Shown in pieces: positions 6,968 through 14,980 of a stretch of 50,450 bases of DNA (the stretch's first letter is position 1; every line of letters starts with the position of its first letter). The notes under the pieces were generated by a model. It was not told the origin of the DNA, ran no database searches, and was given only the letters and a program-made list of their open reading frames with translations. The stretch lies in NCBI GenBank assembly GCA_015063185.1, contig SUSY01000008.1, positions 1 through 50,450 of the forward strand, read 5' to 3'. Origin of the DNA: Thermoplasmata archaeon (lineage in GTDB: Archaea; Thermoplasmatota; Thermoplasmata; Methanomassiliicoccales; Methanomethylophilaceae). Both the position numbers and the translations under genes were made by a program.

Positions 6968-8480
6968 CTACCAGGACCAACAACATAGCGAACAACATCA
7001 TGTATGATGTGAAGTTCGTGAACACGTTGACCAGATTCTGACGCTTATCGACCTCGTACACACCACACTTCTCCAATATCCAATCGATACCGTCACGGAA
7101 CAGATACCCTCCATCGAAAGGTACCGCAGGAAGCGCATTGGACACACCGAGGACCAGATTCAACCAGAATGTCCAATATATGATGTACATCAGGATCCAG
7201 AACACATCCGCATCCATGATCGTACAATCGTACCACCAGATACAGCTCTCTGGAACTGGCGAGAATCCATTGAATGGTGCTCCGATGAATGATATGATCC
7301 CAAGCGCATATTCGGTGATCGTGGACCTACCGTAGAACGGATTCGTTCCGGTGTCCAATAAGATTTCAGGAGTGGTGATGCTCATTCCGGAAAGTGAAAC
7401 GGATGCTCCGAAGAATCCGACACCGTCCTTGTCCCCAAGGACCACCGTCTTCGTATGTTCCGCACCCTCGTAAGAATACAATACATCGATGGATTCGCCG
7501 GGCGCGGTAGAACCCATAAACTCTGAAAAATCGGTAGGGATCTGTATCACCGTAGCAGGTTCTGACGATGAAGTGGGTTTCATGGACAACAGGTACGACC
7601 CTATCGGTATACCGGATTCATGCGCTGGCGAGTTCTTAACCAACGTTGTCACATACACACCGAGTTCCACGGACTTGGTGTACGTACCATCCTCCGTACG
7701 ATACGTGACATCATATGAATCCAATTGAGGGGTACCGTTCGCCTTCAGGTAGGATGTGAATTCTGAATAGTCATCGATGGAATTTCCATCCACCATAGTT
7801 ATGATCGACGAGACCGGAATACCTATGTCATAGGCCTCCGCATAGATTGCAGGATTGTCCTCGTAGTCGGATGTCACACAAAAGTTGATGGATGCGAACA
7901 TCACGGTGAACAGGACCAATGCCATAACGAAATTGGTCGTGATCCCTGCAGCATAGAGGTGAAGTTTTGCCTTACGGGAGGATTTCTCCACATCCTCCTC
8001 ATCAGGCTCCACGAATGCACCCAAGGGCACCACACCGTAGAGGATACCGGATGACTTCACCTTGACATCGTTCGCACGGGATTGGATACCATGTGCGAGC
8101 TCATGGACGACCATCGCGATGATTAGACCGATGATACCATACACCAAAGGCAACATCGGATTGAGACCCGGTATGGCCAATGCATATTCGATTCCCATCG
8201 AAGTACCGGACGCGATGACCTCCGGAAGCAAGGAGATATCGATAGCGAGAATGGCCACTATGGTGACCATCAGCAGGAACGATACGAACAGAGAGAAGGC
8301 ACCGAATACATTCCATAACTTTCTATGAGAACCGATACGATCCATCATGCCCAGACCCCATTTGGTCTTGATCATGATGGTAGGACCCCATGTGACGAAT
8401 CCCGCCTCATGGGCCTTCTCACTCTTACGAACGTAGATGTAGATGGGTACGTAGATTATGAACAGTATCAATAGGACCAT
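6954..8480 (-). CDS. Site-2-protease family intramembrane metalloprotease (M50)
   Basis: A 508-residue multi-pass membrane protein of the S2P/M50 group, which cleaves membrane-spanning substrates within the bilayer. The zinc motif HELAH is at residues 126-130 within a hydrophobic helix, and the third ligand is the Asp of NALPAVPFDGG at about 456. Between them lies a long extracytoplasmic insert containing PDZ-like sequence (PAHESGIPIGSYLLSM; a second related stretch with ITMVDGNSIDDYSEF). A TATA box (CTATTTATAC, minus strand, about 8529-8538) lies some 50 bases upstream. No anti-sigma-type substrate is evident nearby, so the target is unknown. Confidence 0.93.
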   Translation of the reverse strand: MVLLILFIIYVPIYIYVRKSEKAHEAGFVTWGPTIMIKTKWGLGMMDRIGSHRKLWNVFGAFSLFVSFLLMVTIVAILAIDISLLPEVIASGTSMGIEYALAIPGLNPMLPLVYGIIGLIIAMVVHELAHGIQSRANDVKVKSSGILYGVVPLGAFVEPDEEDVEKSSRKAKLHLYAAGITTNFVMALVLFTVMFASINFCVTSDYEDNPAIYAEAYDIGIPVSSIITMVDGNSIDDYSEFTSYLKANGTPQLDSYDVTYRTEDGTYTKSVELGVYVTTLVKNSPAHESGIPIGSYLLSMKPTSSSEPATVIQIPTDFSEFMGSTAPGESIDVLYSYEGAEHTKTVVLGDKDGVGFFGASVSLSGMSITTPEILLDTGTNPFYGRSTITEYALGIISFIGAPFNGFSPVPESCIWWYDCTIMDADVFWILMYIIYWTFWLNLVLGVSNALPAVPFDGGYLFRDGIDWILEKCGVYEVDKRQNLVNVFTNFTSYMMLFAMLLVLVVIVL

Positions 8481-8594
8481 ATACGCGACGTTCGTAAGAT
8501 CACCTTACAGACCTAATCACTGGGACGTATAAATAGGTCATTTTTGGACAACACCGATATCCATAATAACCAAACACACAATAACCCGAATCGT

Positions 8595-8678
8595 GCAGGG
8601 GTAGTCAAGCTTGGCCAACGGCGCAGGACTTAGGATCCTGTCCTTAGTGGTTCCTGGGTTCAAATCCCAGCCCCCGCA
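8595..8678 (+). tRNA. tRNA-Leu (anticodon UAG)
   Basis: An 84-base tRNA with a long variable arm, as expected for a leucine tRNA. The anticodon stem CAGGA/TCCTG encloses the loop CTTAGGA (anticodon TAG in DNA). The T arm is CTGGG-TTCAAAT-CCCAG. The acceptor stem GCAGGGG/CCCCCGC has one A-C mismatch at the third pair. The discriminator is A, and CCA is not encoded (CTA follows). Confidence 0.93.
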
Positions 8679-8701
8679 CTATATTCTGTCCGATAGGTAC
8701 G

Positions 8702-9484
8702 ATGATGATGTTGATCGATGATGTTATCTCCATAGCGAAGGAAGCTGGCCGCATGATGGCGGAGAGCAAGGACATACAGGTCTCCGACAAGGATTCCAAG
8801 GATAATCATGTGACCAACATGGATGTCGCTGTTCAGGAATTCATCAAAGAGAAATTACTGACACTTCTTCCGGGATCGGCATTTATCGGCGAAGAGAGCG
8901 ACTATGACGACATCGACTCCGAATATTGCTGGATAGTCGATCCAATCGATGGTACGACGAACTTCATCAGACACATTCCGGCAAGTGTCACATCCATCGG
9001 ATTGACATGGAACGATGATCCTATCCTCGGTGTAGTGTACAACCCATACACCGATGAGCTATACTATGCTGAGAAGGGAAAGGGGGCATATCTTAACGGA
9101 AAGAGGATCCATGCCTCCAACAGAACATTCGAACATTCCATAGTATGCCTCTCTTGGGGAGCATACGATAAGAGCGGTTCTCGTAAGGCATTCGCAGTGT
9201 CCGAAGAACTCTATGGAATCTGTGAGGATATCAGGAGAACCGGCGCAGCTGCATATGAACTCTGTAAGATAGCGGAGGGTTCGGTGGAAATGCTTTTCGA
9301 ACCGATCCTGTACCCATGGGATCATGCGGCCGCTACCACCATCATAAATGAAGCGGGAGGGGCCGTAGAAGGAATATCAGGTAAGGCCAATCTCAGACAC
9401 AGGGACCTCGTCCTCGCATCGAACAACAAGGAGAATATGAGGCTCCTGCGTGAGATCGTTTGTAAGAGCTTTCAGTGTTTATGA
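8702..9484 (+). CDS. Inositol monophosphatase / fructose-1,6-bisphosphatase family enzyme
   Basis: A 260-residue Mg-dependent sugar phosphatase. All metal-site motifs are present: GEESD at residues 63-67, VDPIDGTTNFIR beginning at 79, and PWDHAA near the C-terminus. In archaea such enzymes often act on both inositol-1-phosphate and fructose-1,6-bisphosphate, so gluconeogenesis or inositol-lipid synthesis are both possible. Three consecutive ATG codons could start it; I use the first. Its last 13 bases overlap the 3' end of the convergent His-rich gene. Confidence 0.92.
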   Translation: MMMLIDDVISIAKEAGRMMAESKDIQVSDKDSKDNHVTNMDVAVQEFIKEKLLTLLPGSAFIGEESDYDDIDSEYCWIVDPIDGTTNFIRHIPASVTSIGLTWNDDPILGVVYNPYTDELYYAEKGKGAYLNGKRIHASNRTFEHSIVCLSWGAYDKSGSRKAFAVSEELYGICEDIRRTGAAAYELCKIAEGSVEMLFEPILYPWDHAAATTIINEAGGAVEGISGKANLRHRDLVLASNNKENMRLLREIVCKSFQCL

Positions 9485-9996
9485 CCGCATCCACAGTCGT
9501 GGTCATGATGGTGATCATGTCCACAGCCGCAATCGTGATGATGGTCATGTGAATGGTCATGATGGTGATCATGTCTACAATCGCATCCATGATCATGATG
9601 GTGATGATGCGGCGTCACACCACCCTCAAGGACCATGTTGATTCCAGAGTCATCCAATGCGTGAAGCACGGTGTGTCTCAAACGGTCTTCATCCACATCC
9701 AACACAGCGGCCATGAATGAGAATCTGACACTCTTACTTGGCCTTACCCTTCCATGGAAAAGTACGCCCTCTCTAAGATCTGTTAAATTCAACGTGACCG
9801 TGGCGGAATCGGAACTGACCGCAGTCTTGATGTGACCCATCAATGCACCTGCCTCCTTCTCGACCCATCTACCTACATCCATCAGGACATGTGCCAACCT
9901 CGCTTCCACATCGGCATTGAATCCGATAATTTCCCCATTGATACCGACAGCGATACCACCCGCCTCCTCAGCGGAATTGAACGTACTCACAAGCAT
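9472..9996 (-). CDS. Protein with a His/Cys-rich metal-binding tail
   Basis: A 174-residue protein. Residues 1-129 form an alpha/beta domain I do not recognise (begins MLVSTFNSAEEAGGIAVGIN). Residues 130-174 are a tail of 45 residues containing 22 His and 6 Cys, with repeated DHHHDH and DCGCGH units, the hallmark of Ni, Co or Zn storage and delivery tails. The gene overlaps the end of the CobW-type GTPase by 10 bases and is the last gene of the operon with an ABC importer, which argues for a metallochaperone or metal buffer. Cytoplasmic: no signal peptide or membrane segment. Which metal is unknown. Confidence 0.8.
   Translation of the reverse strand: MLVSTFNSAEEAGGIAVGINGEIIGFNADVEARLAHVLMDVGRWVEKEAGALMGHIKTAVSSDSATVTLNLTDLREGVLFHGRVRPSKSVRFSFMAAVLDVDEDRLRHTVLHALDDSGINMVLEGGVTPHHHHHDHGCDCRHDHHHDHSHDHHHDCGCGHDHHHDHDCGCGHKH
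9480..9612 (-). repeat. Low-complexity repeat encoding the His/Cys tail
   Basis: Imperfect reiteration of short units such as CATGATGGTGATCATG and CACAGCCGCAATCG on the plus strand, corresponding to His-Asp-His and Cys-Gly-Cys codons of the preceding feature. Such tracts expand and contract easily, so tail length may vary among strains. Confidence 0.7.
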
Positions 9997-10586
9997 ACCT
10001 CCTTCAAAGCTCCCTCTATACCATCACCCGTCAGGGCCGAGACCTTTCTGACTGGAACATTTGATACATGTTCTTCGACCCATGCTTCAGTGAACTCGAT
10101 CTCTTCGGCAGGCGCCACATCGATCTTGTTCATCATGATTATGGATGAACCGAGAAGCTGTTCGGTCATGAACTTACCCTTCTTCGTAACGAACAATCTG
10201 AACCTTACCGGATCGACGACACCTATGATGTCCGCATCATAATCTCCAAAGCCGGGGATCTGTTCGATCGCTTCAAGGATCTTCGTAGGGATTGCAAGTC
10301 CTGTAGGCTCGATCAACATGATTTCCGGCTCCAGATCCCTCCTGATATTACGGATCGCGATCTGGAGTTCAGCGGACAGGGAACAACATACGCAACCGTC
10401 CGGAAGTTCGGTGGTGTTGTACCCTTCGGATGCGAGTGTGGCACCATCGACACCGATATCGCCCATCTCATTGACTAGCACCGCTACCTTCTTACCGGCA
10501 CGGATGTAGGTATTGGCGATCCTCATCAGAAGAGTGGTCTTTCCACTTCCTAGGAATCCACCCAACACGTGTATCTGCATAGCCAT
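9987..10586 (-). CDS. CobW/HypB-type G3E GTPase
   Basis: A GTPase of the G3E group, whose members insert or deliver metals (CobW, UreG, HypB, ZNG1). The P-loop is GGFLGSGKTT at the N-terminus. The CobW-type metal motif CVCC is in LPDGCVCCSL, followed by LIEPTGLAIP, and the guanine-specificity motif is MNKID. At about 199 residues it lacks the C-terminal domain of full CobW proteins. ATG 10586 (or 10580) is chosen because the P-loop strand begins at once; an upstream extension is unlike the family. It lies between the ABC transporter and the His/Cys-rich protein, supporting a metal-trafficking role. Confidence 0.88.
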   Translation of the reverse strand: MAMQIHVLGGFLGSGKTTLLMRIANTYIRAGKKVAVLVNEMGDIGVDGATLASEGYNTTELPDGCVCCSLSAELQIAIRNIRRDLEPEIMLIEPTGLAIPTKILEAIEQIPGFGDYDADIIGVVDPVRFRLFVTKKGKFMTEQLLGSSIIMMNKIDVAPAEEIEFTEAWVEEHVSNVPVRKVSALTGDGIEGALKEVCL

Positions 10587-10636
10587 CACTAATGCATGGG
10601 TCATAGTTAAACTGTGCTGGGACTTTCGTCCCCGCA

Positions 10637-11497
10637 TCAGTTCTCCATGACGTTCTCCTTCTCCAATTCGGCGAGGATCCTCTTACGGAGTGCCGTGAAC
10701 TCGGGGGATGCACGGTCCCTGGGTCTCTCCCATGGGATATCGATGATCTCCTTAATGGTGGCAGGACGCTTAGAGAGCATCACCACCCTGTCGGAAAGGA
10801 ATAATGCCTCATCGACAGAGTGTGTGATGAAGATGATCGTTCTCTCACTATGAGTGATGATCTTCGTCAATTGCTCCTGCATGATGTTACGGGTCTGTGC
10901 ATCCAATGCTCCGAAGGGCTCATCCATCAGGATGACTGCTGGGTGCATGACGAGCGCACGTGCGATACCGACACGCTGCTTCATACCTCCGGAAAGCTCG
11001 TGGATACGTGAATCTGCGAACTTCTCGAGACCTACGGCACGAATGTACTTCATCGCCCTCTCTTCACGCTCCTCTTTAGGAACGCCCGCGACCTCCATTC
11101 CAAATGCCACGTTCTGCTTGACGGTCCTCCATGGGAATAGAGCGAAGTCCTGGAACACCATTCCCCTATCGGAACCTGCAGTGGTACATTCATTGTCACC
11201 AATGGTGATTCTACCACTTGTAGGCTGAAGGAGTCCTGCGATTGAACGCAGAATTGTGGTCTTTCCACAACCAGACGGTCCGATGATGGAGATCAACTCA
11301 CCCTTCTTGACATCCAATGTGAAGTCATCCACTGCGACAGTCTCGGAATCATCCGTACGATATACCACACGGAGGCCATCGATCTTCATCAGCGTCTCAC
11401 CCTCAGGGATGTGCTTGTACAGCTCATCGGTCCTATCCGCTCTTACACGATCGGCGGAACTGTACCTCTTACCCTCAATCTTGATCTTTCCGGACAT
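10637..11497 (-). CDS. ABC transporter ATPase, SsuB/TauB type
   Basis: The ATP-binding subunit of a nitrate/sulfonate/taurine-type importer. It has Walker A GPSGCGKTT, Q-loop FQDFALFPW, signature LSGGMKQRVGIARAL, Walker B VILMDEPFGALD and the switch His in FITHSVDEAL. The first ~35 residues are a charged extension unlike standard SsuB. The stop lies 50 bases before the GTPase start, and its ATG overlaps the stop of the permease gene, so this is one operon. The cargo is not evident from the ATPase. Confidence 0.94.
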   Translation of the reverse strand: MSGKIKIEGKRYSSADRVRADRTDELYKHIPEGETLMKIDGLRVVYRTDDSETVAVDDFTLDVKKGELISIIGPSGCGKTTILRSIAGLLQPTSGRITIGDNECTTAGSDRGMVFQDFALFPWRTVKQNVAFGMEVAGVPKEEREERAMKYIRAVGLEKFADSRIHELSGGMKQRVGIARALVMHPAVILMDEPFGALDAQTRNIMQEQLTKIITHSERTIIFITHSVDEALFLSDRVVMLSKRPATIKEIIDIPWERPRDRASPEFTALRKRILAELEKENVMEN

Positions 11498-12303
11498 TAG
11501 GCATCAACTCCCATTCTCTTGGAGACCTTCCTATGAAGCAAATCGGCAAGACCAGTTGTCATCAAACCGAGCACAGCAATGATAACGAGTCCTGCGAAAG
11601 CCTCTGGGTATGCACTGTACGTGATCATGTTGGCAACGTAGAACCCTATACCTCCAAGGGGGTTCGCATACAACTCAGCTGCAACGATACACATCCATCC
11701 GATACCTAATCCAACCTTGATTCCATTCATGATGTAAGGTATGGTAGACGGAACCAAGATTTTGATGAATATCTGGAGATTGCTCGCACCAAGGGTCTTG
11801 GCGGCATCGATCAGAGTCTTATCGATTTTCTGAACACCGAAGATGATGTTCGTCAACAACGGGAAGAAAATTCCCACAAAGACGACCAGGATTGCTCCGA
11901 ACTGATATCTGAACAACAGGATGAATATAGGCGCCCATGCGATAGGTGCGATTGGTCTAAGAACCTCGATAATAGGCGTAGCAAGCTCTCTAAGAAGAGC
12001 GAAGTTTCCTAGAACCAAACCAAGTGGCACTGCAACAACAAATGCCAACAGAAATCCCTCAAGGAACTTAATCAAACTTGCAGAGATATAGTCCCATGCA
12101 CTCTTTCCTGTAATGACATCCCCATTAGAGAGGAAGTCGGAAAGTGCCGCAAATGTTTCCATAGGGGTCGGTATGGCTACACTACTGGAGAACAATGCAA
12201 TCATCAACCATGCCCACCAAAATAACCATAGCGACAGGGCTGTGACCAATACCGATCTAGCCATACGATGGTATTTGTTGTGCTTGTCGTACTTCAGTTC
12301 CAT
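11497..12303 (-). CDS. ABC transporter permease, SsuC/TauC type
   Basis: A 268-residue BPD-type permease with about six membrane segments. The cytoplasmic EAA loop that docks on the ATPase reads DAAKTLGASNLQIFIKILVP. The conserved WAPIFILLFRY and GLGIGWMCIVAAEL stretches are those of the nitrate/sulfonate/taurine importer family. It lies between the substrate-binding protein (12-base gap) and the ATPase (overlapping junction). Confidence 0.94.
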   Translation of the reverse strand: MELKYDKHNKYHRMARSVLVTALSLWLFWWAWLMIALFSSSVAIPTPMETFAALSDFLSNGDVITGKSAWDYISASLIKFLEGFLLAFVVAVPLGLVLGNFALLRELATPIIEVLRPIAPIAWAPIFILLFRYQFGAILVVFVGIFFPLLTNIIFGVQKIDKTLIDAAKTLGASNLQIFIKILVPSTIPYIMNGIKVGLGIGWMCIVAAELYANPLGGIGFYVANMITYSAYPEAFAGLVIIAVLGLMTTGLADLLHRKVSKRMGVDA

Positions 12304-12315
12304 ACTATTACCGCC

Positions 12316-13503
12316 TTATGCCGAGATGTATCCAAAGTTGATGGTGGTAATTGTCGCAGGAGGTGCACCAAGGAATCCGAAAGTAACCTCTCCGTTCTGA
12401 AGGGCGGTCGCAACTCCAGCACCGTTGTTCTGTGGAACAGTAGTGACAGTCACACCGTCGAAGTAGTTCTTCTCTATAGCCCAGTGGATTGCAATCTGGT
12501 GAATATCTCCGCCGATTACAGCGACCTTGATGTTACCGCAGTTCTTGTTCTCGAGATCGCCTGCAATGGCCTTCTTGAGGTATGTCTGCGTAACAAACTC
12601 CTCTGCGAACAACTCTGGGTTACTGATATTGTACTTGAGGGCACCAATCTCCTGCAAACTCTTCACGAGACCTGCAATATCCTCTTCGAGAAGATCGAGA
12701 TTTCCAGTGTTCAATACAGCCCCATCATCGTCATATAGGTATGTGATGTTGGCCAAAGCATTTTTTATGTCAGTTTCATTGGAAAGACCTGTAACATTAT
12801 CTTTGACACAGTCAAGGAATTCAGCAGTAGGGTTTGTAGCAAGTACTCTCACATCATTAACCGCTTTCACATATCCTGCAAGGAACTTCTCAGTCGCAAG
12901 CTCGTTGTTGGACATGAACTTGGTGTTTCCTGCGATTACACAACATGTATGTCCAGGGAAGACCTGATTAGTCAAAGCCAAAGTTGTAAATTTGGATGAG
13001 GAATCTCCCACGATTAACTGGAATTGTGGCTCCCATATGATACCTCCATCGATGCTGGTGGTGGTTGCCTTAGCTTTCTCAGCGGTGTTGATTCCTGAAT
13101 CGTAATAAAGTGTACCAGAGACCTTCGTCATCCCATCTGTATATAACTCAAATTTGAGATCCATTGTCTTTGCGAGCTCAGCCACCTGTGTATGCTGGAT
13201 ACTGGAGGTCCCGGGCGTTCCGAACACAAGTTTGTCCCATGCGGCAGCATTACTCGGAGAAACTGTGTAATCAGATTCAAAGAATGCCACACCATTCCTC
13301 GCAGGGATTCCATCAATCAGATTGGTGTACACATCCTTACCGATATAGAATCCTGAACCTTGGGAGTTGACCCTTGCTATGATGTTGTACTTACCTTCAT
13401 CATCAGTGTTTCCATCACCTGCATCGTACATGAATGCAGCAGTGGACACACCTGCAATGACGAGTGCGACTGTAATGATTGTCACAAAGAGCTTGTTATC
13501 CAT
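12316..13503 (-). CDS. Circularly permuted NitT/TauT-type substrate-binding protein
   Basis: The binding protein of the importer, 395 residues from ATG 13503, with an N-terminal membrane anchor or signal (residues 4-24). Family members normally start with a strand-helix-strand unit ending in GxxGAPP, followed by I(I/V)A(Q/R)VNSEGSG, then WEP and PGHxCCV. Here NIIARVNSQGSG comes first (residue 40), then GGIIWEPQ (about 153) and VFPGHTCCVIAG (about 181). The unit that should precede them, from NIKVAVIGGDIHQIAIHW to FGFLGAPPATITTINFG, is at the extreme C-terminus (residues 324-395, bases 12319-12534). This is a clean circular permutation in one uninterrupted frame. Ligand unknown; the GTPase and His-rich neighbours hint at a metal-linked compound. 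Confidence 0.85.
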   Translation of the reverse strand: MDNKLFVTIITVALVIAGVSTAAFMYDAGDGNTDDEGKYNIIARVNSQGSGFYIGKDVYTNLIDGIPARNGVAFFESDYTVSPSNAAAWDKLVFGTPGTSSIQHTQVAELAKTMDLKFELYTDGMTKVSGTLYYDSGINTAEKAKATTTSIDGGIIWEPQFQLIVGDSSSKFTTLALTNQVFPGHTCCVIAGNTKFMSNNELATEKFLAGYVKAVNDVRVLATNPTAEFLDCVKDNVTGLSNETDIKNALANITYLYDDDGAVLNTGNLDLLEEDIAGLVKSLQEIGALKYNISNPELFAEEFVTQTYLKKAIAGDLENKNCGNIKVAVIGGDIHQIAIHWAIEKNYFDGVTVTTVPQNNGAGVATALQNGEVTFGFLGAPPATITTINFGYISA

Positions 13504-13643
13504 ACCTATCAATGTGTCATTCCCAAGTGCTAATATAACCCTTTTGAGTAATAATTGTACAAAGAGGATAAAGGATGTTGCCTATTCTATTCCTAGGATA
13601 ATGTAGTGGAAATAGGACAATATGATATTCTGGATGTTGGATT

Positions 13644-14306
13644 TCATCCACCCGTGAGCGTGGCCACGATAGTGATCACCAATGACACCACCGCTATGGC
13701 GAAACCGAAATGCATCCCGTTCTTGCCAAGATACGGACCCATCTTGTAGCCAATACCGAACAAACATACGGATGCCATGACGGCGGAAGCCAGCAATGCG
13801 TCCTTCATATCCGGGATGAGCAGAAGACACAGAGCGAAGGGTACAACGGTCAACGCTGTCACCAGAAAAGCGACGAAAGCGCTCTTGAACAACTCCTTCC
13901 TCTTCTGCATATAACAATCATCTGGCACATATTCGGATGACAATACGATATCGTATACCCTCTGCCTGTCCTCCTCGTACATGGAATCCAACACGGTCCC
14001 GGAGAAATCCTCATCGAGGAGGTCCTTCACCGAATACAACCCGGGATCCTTCGTCTGAAGGAAACGGTGCATCTGGTAATGTTCCCCTTCGTCCACCAAG
14101 TAGAACACGACCATATCTATGGCACCCCATGTGAGATTCATACCCAGTATCATCATGAGAAGATGCGTCCTGGATATGTCCCCGAACACACCGAACCTCG
14201 TGGCAGTTACGAATATCAGGGCCATGATGAAACCGTACATGGCCTCCTGTATTACAAGCCCGGGACCTGCACTCTTGACAAAGAATCTCATCGATTTGGA
14301 TATCAT
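13644..14306 (-). CDS. VIT1/CCC1-like integral membrane protein
   Basis: A 220-residue membrane protein. An N-terminal pair of membrane segments includes IQEAMYGFIMALIFVTAT and LGMNLTWGAIDMVVFYLV. A charged cytoplasmic middle (about residues 75-135) follows, and then three C-terminal membrane segments. This arrangement and the opening EAxxG...A motif resemble VIT-family iron/manganese transporters, but the match is by eye and distant. A stable hairpin (14332-14345) separates it from the upstream AdoMet-decarboxylase-like gene. Transport of Fe or Mn is only a suggestion. Confidence 0.5.
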   Translation of the reverse strand: MISKSMRFFVKSAGPGLVIQEAMYGFIMALIFVTATRFGVFGDISRTHLLMMILGMNLTWGAIDMVVFYLVDEGEHYQMHRFLQTKDPGLYSVKDLLDEDFSGTVLDSMYEEDRQRVYDIVLSSEYVPDDCYMQKRKELFKSAFVAFLVTALTVVPFALCLLLIPDMKDALLASAVMASVCLFGIGYKMGPYLGKNGMHFGFAIAVVSLVITIVATLTGG

Positions 14307-14331
14307 TGCGATGGAACAATGGTGTTTGAAA

Positions 14332-14345
14332 GCCGCCGAAGCGGC
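14332..14345 (-). terminator. UUCG-capped hairpin between two minus-strand genes
   Basis: On the minus strand GCCGC-TTCG-GCGGC followed by TTTC. UUCG-capped stems are exceptionally stable in RNA. It lies in the 48-base gap between the decarboxylase-like gene and the VIT-like gene, so it may attenuate or terminate transcription or protect the upstream message. Confidence 0.5.
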
Positions 14346-14354
14346 ATATGAATC

Positions 14355-14780
14355 TCAGATATCTCTGAACGAGATGGAATATTCCATCTTCTTGGCACCG
14401 AAGTACTCCATACAGTACTTTGCGGTCTTTTCCGGAAGGAACTGCTTACAGGAGAACACATCGATGAATGCCCTGTCGGTATCCTCCGCGAAATGTCCGG
14501 AGATCTGGGACGTCTCGATCAATTGTATGAGGGAATATCCCATGACCTTGGGATGATCCCCGAAATGTACGACGATCGGTTCCCCGTATCTTTTCATTTC
14601 GATGTAATTCGCAAGATCAATCGCGAATTGGGTGATGACTTCCCCACTGCTGATCTTCTCATGATCGCATTCACCGAGATCCACGGAGACCATAAGCCCC
14701 CAGTGGTTCTCTTCGTTGTACTTCTTCATGCAAGCCTCATCGGAGATGAGTTCGCCTGAGTAAGGACTCATACTGTACAT
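14355..14780 (-). CDS. S-adenosylmethionine decarboxylase-like protein
   Basis: A 141-residue homologue of the small AdoMet decarboxylases (SpeH/SpeD) that make the aminopropyl donor for polyamines. The C-terminal half aligns without gaps to the bacterial/archaeal enzyme: IETSQISGHFAED corresponds to the ISESHLTIHTWPE region and FIDVFSC to the AIDLFTC region. Ser91, His96 and Cys111 thus line up with the pyruvoyl-forming Ser, the processing His and the catalytic Cys. The usual Glu before the Ser is replaced by Thr (a Glu is displaced by one), so self-cleavage is uncertain. The start has a good ribosome site (GAGGTGACAGA). A TATA-like TTTTAAATC lies about 50 bases upstream. No spermidine synthase is adjacent. 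Confidence 0.7.
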   Translation of the reverse strand: MYSMSPYSGELISDEACMKKYNEENHWGLMVSVDLGECDHEKISSGEVITQFAIDLANYIEMKRYGEPIVVHFGDHPKVMGYSLIQLIETSQISGHFAEDTDRAFIDVFSCKQFLPEKTAKYCMEYFGAKKMEYSISFRDI

Positions 14781-14980
14781 TCTGTCACCTCGGACGGAGA
14801 TCCCGCCACGAAGTAAGTCAATCGGATTTTAGGATTTAAAACTGTACCCAGAAAGTGACATTGGGTAGATTCGTTTGTCCCTCATGTGACTTCATGTACA
14901 CTCTTCCGTCAATAATGACACTATGTGGACATGTGTTCACAAACCCTTTAACCACACCAACGCGATGATGTATCGGTAGT

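Noticed and set aside
9480..9612. Short reiterated units suggesting a CRISPR array or tandem-repeat element
   Set aside because: Units are irregular, have no unique spacers and translate to the His/Cys tail of a real protein.
12534..13503. Binding protein as an N-terminally truncated gene
   Set aside because: The missing N-terminal block is present in the same frame at the C-terminus, and a signal/anchor helix precedes the new N-terminus.
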